DNA of 12,210 nucleotides from an uncultured Eubacteriales bacterium (GTDB lineage Bacteria; Bacillota; Clostridia; Lachnospirales; Lachnospiraceae): the NCBI GenBank assembly GCA_900321915.1, contig ONXW01000200.1, positions 1 to 12,210 on the forward strand. The letters are read 5' to 3'. Shown piece by piece: positions 7,810 through 12,210 of this stretch (its first letter is position 1; every line of letters begins with the position of its first letter). Both the position numbers and the translations under genes were made by a program. The notes below the pieces were generated by a model. The model saw nothing but the letters and a program-made list of their open reading frames with translations, searched no databases and was not told where the DNA came from.

Positions 7810-7846
7810 AGTCAATGCTGAGAAACCATCTTAGGCGGGGGACGCT

Positions 7847-8191
7847 ATGGAAAAGATTGTAGAACAGGGAATTCTGTATGATTTTTATGGCGAACTGCTC
7901 ACCAGACATCAGCAGTCGGTCTATGAAGATCTCGTCGTCCACGACATGTCGCTGGGAGAGATTGCGGAAGAACACGGCATCACGAGACAGGCTGTATTTG
8001 ACCTGATCCGCAGGTGCGACAGGCTGCTCCAGGGATATGAAGAACGCCTGAAGCTGGTCAGCAAGTTTCGCCGTACCAGAGAATATGTATCGGAAATCAG
8101 GCGCCTCTCCGCGGAATGCAGGGAGACCAAAGATATGAAGCTTGTGGATGAAATATCCGGGATCTCCGAAAAAATACTGGAACTGATATAG
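7847..8191 (+). CDS. ylxM: YlxM family putative helix-turn-helix SRP-associated protein (UPF0122)
   Basis: A small protein of 114 aa, almost always encoded next to ffh; the family has been proposed to modulate the signal recognition particle. The N-terminal two-thirds form a sigma-70 region-4-like helix-turn-helix: LYDFYGELLT (from about residue 9), then MSLGEIAEEHGITRQAVFDLIRR, which is diagnostic. The C-terminal part is a charged, probably coiled helix (RRTREYVSEIRRLS... to the end). The start ATG at 7847 has a G-rich, non-canonical site (GGGGGA, 7837-7842), weaker than those of its neighbours. It is the first gene of the operon; ffh begins 24 bases after its stop. The family assignment is firm, but the molecular role is not settled. 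Confidence 0.93.
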   Translation: MEKIVEQGILYDFYGELLTRHQQSVYEDLVVHDMSLGEIAEEHGITRQAVFDLIRRCDRLLQGYEERLKLVSKFRRTREYVSEIRRLSAECRETKDMKLVDEISGISEKILELI

Positions 8192-8215
8192 CTGAAAAAT
8201 CTGCCGGAGGAATCA

Positions 8216-9586
8216 ATGGCATTTGAAAGTCTTACTGAGAAACTGCAGAATGTATTTAAAAACCTGACCGGAAAAGGCCGGCTCTCGGAAGCCGATGTCA
8301 AGGCGGGTCTCCGAGAAGTCAAGATGGCCCTTCTTGAGGCGGACGTCAATTTTAAAGTTGTAAAAGACTTCAACAAGGCTGTCCAGGAGCGGGCCATTGG
8401 CCAGGATGTGCTGAACGGCCTGAATCCCGGCCAGATGGTTGTCAAGATCGTCAATGAGGAGCTTGTCCGCATGATGGGCTCTGAGATGACCGAGATTACC
8501 CTGAAGCCGACCAATGAAGTGACCGTCATTATGATGATGGGTCTCCAGGGCGCCGGTAAGACGACGACTGCCGCAAAGCTGGCGGCGAAATTCAAGTCCA
8601 TGGGCCGCAGGCCGTTCCTTGTAGCCGGTGACGTGTACCGTCCGGCTGCGGTGGATCAGCTGGTCAGGAACGGAGAGAAGGTCGGCGTGCCGGTATTTAC
8701 CATGGGCACCCATGTGAGCCCTGTGGATATCGCGAAGGCTGCGATGGAACACGCCGCGAAAAACAGTTACAATATTATGGTGCTCGATACGGCCGGACGT
8801 CTCCAGATCGATGACAGTATGATGGCAGAGCTGGAGAACATAAAGTCGGCAATCCATGTGGATTATTCCATCCTTGTCGTGGACGCCATGACCGGCCAGG
8901 ACGCCGTGAACGTCGCCGGAACCTTCCGGGACAGGATAGGCATTGACGGTGTGATTATCACTAAGCTGGACGGCGACACCCGGGGCGGTGCGGCGCTCTC
9001 CATCCGCGCCGTGACGGAAAAACCCATCCTTTATGTGGGCATGGGGGAAAAGCCGGAGGATCTGGAACAGTTTTACCCGGACCGCATGGCTTCCCGAATC
9101 CTCGGCATGGGAGATGTGCTCACCCTTATCGATAAAGCCACAGCCGTCGTGGATGAGGATAAAGCAAAGGAGCTGGCAGGAAAGCTTCGCAAGGCGGAAT
9201 TCGATTACAACGATTTCCTGGACCAGATGAACCAGCTGAAGAAGATGGGCGGAATGGCCAGCATTATGGGAATGCTTCCCGGCATGAGCCAGCTGAAGAA
9301 CATTGATATGGAAGGCAATGAGAAAGAACTCGGGAAAATCGAGGCCATCATTCTGTCCATGACGAAGGAAGAACGGGCAAACCCGCAGCTCATGAACCCC
9401 TCAAGGAAAAAGAGGATTGCCAACGGCGCTGGCGTCGATATTGCGGACGTCAACCGGCTGGTGAAGCAGTTCGGAGAGATGCGGAAAATGATGAAACAGC
9501 TTCCCGGCATGATGGGAGGAAAACGGCGCGGCGGCTTCGGCGGCCTCGGCGGGATGTTCGGCAGAAAGGGACTGCCTTTCGGCTGA
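8216..9586 (+). CDS. ffh: Signal recognition particle GTPase Ffh (SRP54)
   Basis: Binds signal sequences and 4.5S/scRNA and, with FtsY, delivers nascent membrane and secreted proteins to the translocon. The ATG at 8216 follows GGAGG (8206-8210) by 5 bases; 456 aa is slightly above the B. subtilis length. The N domain is a four-helix bundle (about 1-90) containing LREVKMALLEADVN. The G domain (about 100-300) has all motifs: G1 GLQGAGKT (109-116), DVYRPAA, DTAGRL (from D191), TKLDGDTRGG (from T249) and GMGEKPEDLEQF (from G275). The methionine-rich M domain follows (about 320-435, with MGGMASIMGMLPGM and MRKMMKQLPGMM), then a Gly-rich tail. smc and ftsY, commonly upstream of ylxM-ffh in Bacillota, are not between codY and ylxM here. 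Confidence 0.98.
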   Translation: MAFESLTEKLQNVFKNLTGKGRLSEADVKAGLREVKMALLEADVNFKVVKDFNKAVQERAIGQDVLNGLNPGQMVVKIVNEELVRMMGSEMTEITLKPTNEVTVIMMMGLQGAGKTTTAAKLAAKFKSMGRRPFLVAGDVYRPAAVDQLVRNGEKVGVPVFTMGTHVSPVDIAKAAMEHAAKNSYNIMVLDTAGRLQIDDSMMAELENIKSAIHVDYSILVVDAMTGQDAVNVAGTFRDRIGIDGVIITKLDGDTRGGAALSIRAVTEKPILYVGMGEKPEDLEQFYPDRMASRILGMGDVLTLIDKATAVVDEDKAKELAGKLRKAEFDYNDFLDQMNQLKKMGGMASIMGMLPGMSQLKNIDMEGNEKELGKIEAIILSMTKEERANPQLMNPSRKKRIANGAGVDIADVNRLVKQFGEMRKMMKQLPGMMGGKRRGGFGGLGGMFGRKGLPFG

Positions 9587-9599
9587 TCATAAAAACGCG

Positions 9600-9620
9600 A
9601 TAAAAGCACACTGCTTTTAT
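9600..9620 (+). other. Short AT-rich hairpin between ffh and rpsP
   Basis: ATAAAAGCA (9600-9608) and TGCTTTTAT (9612-9620) pair perfectly around a 3-base loop CAC. The T-run lies within the stem and no T-tract follows, so this is a weak terminator at best. It could instead protect a 3' end or mark an RNA-processing point that sets different ffh and rpsP levels. Function inferred. Confidence 0.4.
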
Positions 9621-9663
9621 GATATAAACCAGGAATGATATATATTCAGGAGGAAAAAAGACC

Positions 9664-9903
9664 ATGGTTAAGATGAGACTTAAGAGAATCGGTATGAAGA
9701 AGGCACCCTACTACAGGATTATCATCGCTGATGCCAGATCTCCGAGAAACGGCAGATTTATCGAGGAAGTCGGTTCCTATGATCCGAATACCGAGCCCGC
9801 AACCGTAAAATTCGACGAGGAAGCCGCAAAGAAGTGGCTTGCAAACGGCGCACAGCCGACCGAGACAGTCGCAAGGCTTCTGAAGGCTGCCGGTATCCAG
9901 TAA
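9664..9903 (+). CDS. rpsP: 30S ribosomal protein bS16
   Basis: A small-subunit protein that binds 16S rRNA early in assembly. The 79-aa product begins [20 protein letters not shown] and contains [20 protein letters not shown], both hallmarks of S16. The ATG at 9664 follows a strong AGGAGG site (9648-9653). It sits between ffh and the KH-protein gene in the standard Bacillota order. There is a 77-base gap after ffh holding a short AT-rich hairpin; no convincing separate promoter is visible there. Confidence 0.98.
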   Translation: MVKMRLKRIGMKKAPYYRIIIADARSPRNGRFIEEVGSYDPNTEPATVKFDEEAAKKWLANGAQPTETVARLLKAAGIQ

Positions 9904-9928
9904 AGCTCCCAGAACAAAGGAGAAAGAC

Positions 9929-10156
9929 ATGAAAGAACTGGTAGAAGTCATTGCCAGGGCGCTTGTCGACAATCCGGACGAAGTTGTTGTCACAGAGACT
10001 GAAAAAGACAATGAAACCCTTGTCCAGCTCCATGTCGCGTCCGCGGACATGGGCAAGGTGATTGGCAAGCAGGGCAGGATTGCCCGTGCTATCCGTACGG
10101 TTGTCAAAGCTGCGTCATCCGGCAGCGACAAAAAAGTTACCGTTGATATTGAGTGA
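9929..10156 (+). CDS. khpA: KH-domain RNA-binding protein KhpA (YlqC family)
   Basis: A single type-II KH-domain protein of 75 aa. In streptococci and other Bacillota, KhpA works with KhpB (Jag/EloR) as an RNA-binding pair that affects cell elongation and division and small-RNA/mRNA stability. The sequence MKELVEVIARALVDNPDEV is typical of the family start, and the nucleic-acid-gripping GxxG loop is GKQG within VIGKQGRIARAIRTVV. The ATG at 9929 follows an AAAGGAGA site (9917-9923). It lies 25 bases after rpsP, in the order conserved from Bacillus to Clostridia. A hairpin separates it from rimM. Confidence 0.95.
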   Translation: MKELVEVIARALVDNPDEVVVTETEKDNETLVQLHVASADMGKVIGKQGRIARAIRTVVKAASSGSDKKVTVDIE

Positions 10157-10178
10157 CCCATACTCAGTGAAAAAGAGC

Positions 10179-10211
10179 AGCGTCGCCAGGCCTTCCGGGT
10201 TTGGCGGCGTT
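10179..10211 (+). other. GC-rich hairpin between khpA and rimM (possible attenuator)
   Basis: A 14-bp stem with four G-U pairs (10179-10192 with 10198-10211) closes the 5-base loop TTCCG. Only TCGTAT follows, so the T-tract of a normal terminator is missing. It ends 14 bases before the rimM start. It may partly terminate transcription, or limit translation or decay, so that rimM-trmD are made at lower levels than the ribosomal proteins around them. Confidence 0.55.
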
Positions 10212-10225
10212 TCGTATAAGAACAT

Positions 10226-10741
10226 ATGAAGAATGAATATTTTCGTGTCGGCGTCATCACTTCCGCCCACGGTATCCGCGGAGAGGTGAATGTATTTCCC
10301 ACTACGGATGATCCGGGCAAATTCCGCGAACTGGAGTCCGTCCTCATTGACCGGGGCGGCACAAAGACGCCCGTGGCCATCGAATCGGTAAAATACTTTA
10401 AAAAGATGGTTATCCTGAAGCTTGCGGGAATAGACGACAGGAATACGGCGGAGCTGTACCGGCAAAAGGAGCTGTATGTGTCCCGTGAAGACGCAGTGCC
10501 CCTGGAAGAGGGACAGTATTATCTCGCCGACCTGATCGGGCTCCGCGTCCTTACAGATACCGGTGAGGAACTGGGCGAGCTCTGGGATGTCCTTGAGACC
10601 GGAGCAAATGATGTCTATGTGGTCCGGAAGGCCGGAAAGAAAGACCTGCTCCTTCCCGCCACGGAGGAGTGTATCCTGCAGGCGGATCTGGAGGCCGGCA
10701 CCATGACAGTCCATGTTCTGGACGGCCTGCTGGACCTTTAA
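10226..10741 (+). CDS. rimM: Ribosome maturation factor RimM
   Basis: Binds the head of the 30S subunit and helps 16S rRNA processing and assembly around uS19. At 171 aa it has the usual length. The N-terminal barrel domain (about 1-90) shows the family signature FRVGVITSAHGIRGEVNVFP and TTDDPGKF; the C-terminal PRC barrel (about 95-171) includes YYLADLIGLRV, GELWDVLETGANDVYVV and LLLPATEECI. The start at ATG 10226 is fixed by homology, yet no Shine-Dalgarno sequence precedes it: the 14 bases upstream, after a hairpin, are TCGTATAAGAACAT. The gene ends 11 bases before trmD. Confidence 0.95.
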   Translation: MKNEYFRVGVITSAHGIRGEVNVFPTTDDPGKFRELESVLIDRGGTKTPVAIESVKYFKKMVILKLAGIDDRNTAELYRQKELYVSREDAVPLEEGQYYLADLIGLRVLTDTGEELGELWDVLETGANDVYVVRKAGKKDLLLPATEECILQADLEAGTMTVHVLDGLLDL

Positions 10742-10752
10742 GGGGAGAAATA

Positions 10753-11514
10753 ATGAATTTTCATGTGCTGACCCTTTTCCCGGAGCTGATAGAGCAGGGG
10801 GTTTCTTCCAGTATCACCGGAAGGGCCATGGCAAAAGGGACCATAACGCTTCATACTGTCAATATCAGGGATTACTCCACAGACGAGAAACACCATCACG
10901 TAGACGACTATCCTTACGGCGGGGGCGCGGGCATGGTCATGCAGGCAGAGCCTGTCTATGCCGCCTGCGAGGATGTATGCGCCCGTGTGGAGGCGGAAAC
11001 CGGCAGCCGCCCCCGCGTTATCTACATGTCGCCGCAGGGAAGGACATTCACGCAGAAGATTGCGGAGGAGCTCGCGAAGGAGAACGACCTTGTTTTCCTG
11101 TGCGGCCATTATGAGGGGATCGATGAGCGGGCCCTGGAGCTCTCTGTGACAGACCAGATATCCATCGGGGATTATGTGCTGACCGGCGGGGAACTGCCCG
11201 CCATGGTCATCATTGACTGTGTCTCCCGGCTTGTTCCCGGAGTGCTCAGCAATGATATGTCAGCGGAAGTCGAGACATTTCACGACAACCTGCTGGAATA
11301 CCCCCAGTATACCAGGCCGGAAGAATTTATGGGGCTTAAGGTGCCGCCTGTCCTCCTTTCCGGGGATCACGGAAAGGTCGATATATGGAGGAGAGAGCGG
11401 TCCATCGAGAGGACACTCGAAAGACGCCCGGACCTCCTGGAGAACGCGGTCCTCTCGGAAAAAGAGCGGAAGTTTCTCCGGACTCTCCTGGAAAAGGAAA
11501 AAAACGATATTTAA
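10753..11514 (+). CDS. trmD: tRNA (guanine-N1-)-methyltransferase TrmD
   Basis: Methylates G37 N1 next to the anticodon of tRNAs reading CNN codons, using S-adenosylmethionine, and so prevents +1 frameshifting. I chose ATG 10753 (253 aa): it starts MNFHVLTLFPELIEQ as in the family and follows AGGGGAG (10741-10747). An in-frame ATG at 10669 lies within rimM and adds no conserved residues. The SPOUT trefoil-knot domain (about 1-170) shows DDYPYGGGAGMVM, YMSPQGRTF, CGHYEGIDER and ISIGDYVLTGGE, which form the SAM-binding knot. The substrate-binding C-terminal domain follows FHDNLLEYPQYTRP (D178 is the probable catalytic Asp) and includes VPPVLLSGDHGKVDIWRR. It is cotranscribed with rimM. Unlike rimM it has a good ribosome site. 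Confidence 0.97.
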   Translation: MNFHVLTLFPELIEQGVSSSITGRAMAKGTITLHTVNIRDYSTDEKHHHVDDYPYGGGAGMVMQAEPVYAACEDVCARVEAETGSRPRVIYMSPQGRTFTQKIAEELAKENDLVFLCGHYEGIDERALELSVTDQISIGDYVLTGGELPAMVIIDCVSRLVPGVLSNDMSAEVETFHDNLLEYPQYTRPEEFMGLKVPPVLLSGDHGKVDIWRRERSIERTLERRPDLLENAVLSEKERKFLRTLLEKEKNDI

Positions 11515-11517
11515 TGC

Positions 11518-11546
11518 TTGCAGTAAGCCTGTTTATGTGTTAATAT
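11518..11546 (+). promoter_or_regulatory. Internal promoter for rplS
   Basis: TTGCAG (11518-11523), 17 bases, then TAATAT (11541-11546) preceded by TGT, forming an extended -10 (11538-11540). It begins immediately after the trmD stop codon and predicts transcription from about 11553, at the beginning of the structured rplS leader. It would let L19 be made independently of rimM-trmD. Confidence 0.6.
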
Positions 11547-11552
11547 AGTTTA

Positions 11553-11632
11553 CCGTGAAATAAAGAGATGTTCCGCTGTTACAGATTGGTATTCAAGAAC
11601 ATCAAAGATTTTAGAGGAGGTTCATACCAATG
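11553..11632 (+). promoter_or_regulatory. Ribosomal protein L19 leader (putative autoregulatory RNA element)
   Basis: The leader before rplS contains a 7-bp stem, GATGTTC (11567-11573) with GAACATC (11597-11603), enclosing a 23-base loop that includes CTGTTACAG. Part of the loop, ATTGGTAT (11585-11592), is perfectly complementary to ATACCAAT (11624-11631), which covers the first two bases of the start codon, making an H-type pseudoknot. Structured L19 leaders, thought to respond to excess L19, are known upstream of rplS in Bacillota (Rfam L19 leader). Position and architecture fit that; the pairing is read from sequence and not tested. The strong GAGGAGG site (11614-11620) lies between the paired regions. 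Confidence 0.7.
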
Positions 11633-11977
11633 AACGAGATCATCAGAAAGATTGAAGAAGCAGAATTAAAGAGCGACATTACGGCGTTCAACGTCGGTGA
11701 CACCATCCGCGTCTATGCGAAGATCAAGGAAGGAAACCGCGAGAGAATCCAGATGTTCGAGGGTACAGTCCTGAAGAGACAGGGCGGCGGCGCAAGAGAG
11801 ACCTTCACTGTGAGAAAGACTTCCAACGGAATCGGCGTTGAGAGAACCTGGCCGTTACATTCTCCTTCTGTTGATAAGATTGAAGTAGTCAGAAGAGGTA
11901 AGGTACGCAGAGCGAAACTGAACTATCTGAGACAGAGAACCGGTAAAGCTGCAAAAGTAAAAGAAACTCTTCGGTAA
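11630..11977 (+). CDS. rplS: 50S ribosomal protein bL19
   Basis: A large-subunit protein at the 30S-50S interface. The 115-aa product begins [16 protein letters not shown] and contains [59 protein letters not shown] and the basic [14 protein letters not shown] tail, all diagnostic for L19. ATG 11630 follows GAGGAGG by 9 bases. It is the last gene of the ylxM-ffh operon, separated from trmD by 115 bases that hold an extra promoter and a structured leader, and is followed by a terminator. Its codon use (many AGA Arg codons and AAG Lys) resembles rpsP and nifJ more than the genes in between, consistent with high expression. Confidence 0.98.
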   Translation: MNEIIRKIEEAELKSDITAFNVGDTIRVYAKIKEGNRERIQMFEGTVLKRQGGGARETFTVRKTSNGIGVERTWPLHSPSVDKIEVVRRGKVRRAKLNYLRQRTGKAAKVKETLR

Positions 11978-11986
11978 TTCTGAGGC

Positions 11987-12016
11987 AAGGGACAATGAAA
12001 ATTGTCCCTTTTCTTT
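11987..12016 (+). terminator. Intrinsic terminator after rplS
   Basis: AAGGGACAAT (11987-11996) pairs perfectly with ATTGTCCCTT (12001-12010) around a GAAA tetraloop and runs into TTCTTT. It lies 10 bases after the rplS stop and closes the translation operon. Confidence 0.9.
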
Positions 12017-12067
12017 ATCTTGTAAGTTTGTCACTGAAGACAGCGACTGCGGGAAGGAGGTCCGGCC

Positions 12068-12210
12068 ATGAATATCCAGTGGTACCCGGGGCATATGACA
12101 AAAGCGAAAAGGGCGATGACGGATGACCTCCGGCTCGTCAGCCTCGTGATTGAGCTGGCGGATGCCAGGGCCCCCCTCAGCAGCCGCAATCCGGACATCG
12201 ACCGCATGGC
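12068..12210 (+). CDS. rbgA: Ribosome biogenesis GTPase RbgA/YlqF, N-terminal fragment (3' cut by window edge)
   Basis: RbgA is a circularly permuted GTPase required for late 50S subunit assembly, where it monitors incorporation of proteins such as uL16. Only 47 codons are visible. They begin [17 protein letters not shown] and continue [18 protein letters not shown], which match the family start (IQWFPGHM...VDARIPxSSRNP). In the permuted order, G4 and G5 precede G1, so the NKxD and P-loop motifs lie beyond the window. The ATG at 12068 follows a strong AAGGAGG site (12054-12060) by 7 bases. It is separated from rplS by a terminator, and I see no clear promoter in the remaining 50 bases, so it may depend on readthrough or an unrecognised promoter. 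Confidence 0.92.
   Translation, partial: MNIQWYPGHMTKAKRAMTDDLRLVSLVIELADARAPLSSRNPDIDRM

Noticed and set aside
9616..9646. Possible rpsP promoter (TTTATG ... TGA TATATA)
   Set aside because: The -35 is poor and transcription would begin around 9651, inside the ribosome binding site, leaving rpsP untranslatable.
9646..10380. Open frame on the - strand across rpsP, khpA and the rimM start (244 codons)
   Set aside because: It crosses three real genes and their spacers, is rich in low-complexity Ser, and has no conserved motif.
10669..10752. Upstream ATG (10669) as the start of trmD
   Set aside because: It lies inside rimM; the family start MNFHVLTLFP is at 10753 with its own ribosome site.
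12017..12067. Promoter for rbgA
   Set aside because: TTGTAA/TTGTCA-like -35 sequences occur, but no -10 is found at an acceptable distance.
1..12210. Mobile element, phage, toxin-antitoxin, CRISPR or defence system
   Set aside because: All intact genes are recognised housekeeping genes in compact operons; no transposase, integrase, terminal repeats, tandem repeat arrays or tRNA-associated junctions were seen.

Overview
The window looks like a core-genome segment of a moderately GC-rich member of the Clostridia, most like a Lachnospiraceae-type anaerobe. Three things suggest this: a pyruvate:ferredoxin oxidoreductase, a CodY of Bacillota type, and the Bacillota translation/secretion cluster ylxM-ffh-rpsP-khpA-rimM-trmD-rplS-rbgA with strong Shine-Dalgarno sites. 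Every recognised gene is on the + strand. I see no phage, insertion sequence, tRNA, rRNA, CRISPR array or defence locus. No stretch of 300 bases lacks a gene. The longest gaps (about 115-180 bases) hold recognisable promoters, terminators or leaders.

Layout. (1) 2-1957: C-terminal part of pyruvate:ferredoxin oxidoreductase, cut by the left edge, followed by a strong intrinsic terminator. (2) 2028-6834: a promoter with a perfect -10 drives a tightly packed comM-dprA-topA operon (gaps of 1 and 2 bases), concerned with DNA uptake/recombination and supercoiling. (3) 6835-7800: codY with its own upstream promoter region and a long bidirectional terminator. (4) 7781-11977: ylxM-ffh-rpsP-khpA-rimM-trmD-rplS. 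The promoter's -35 box lies inside the codY terminator stem. rplS has an additional promoter and a structured leader resembling the Bacillota L19 autoregulatory leader. A terminator follows rplS. (5) 12068-12210: start of the ribosome-assembly GTPase gene rbgA, cut by the right edge.

How they work together. The second half is a ribosome and SRP block: SRP GTPase with its small helix-turn-helix partner, two ribosomal proteins, an RNA-binding KH protein, a 16S maturation factor, a tRNA methyltransferase and a 50S assembly GTPase. CodY is a nutrient-responsive regulator, placed between the DNA-metabolism operon and the translation operon.

I did not find an undescribed system. The points worth a second look are regulatory: the fused terminator/promoter at 7755-7812, the L19 leader with potential long-range pairing to the start codon, an inverted repeat over the codY promoter, a divergent CodY effector domain, and a rimM start without a Shine-Dalgarno site behind a hairpin.
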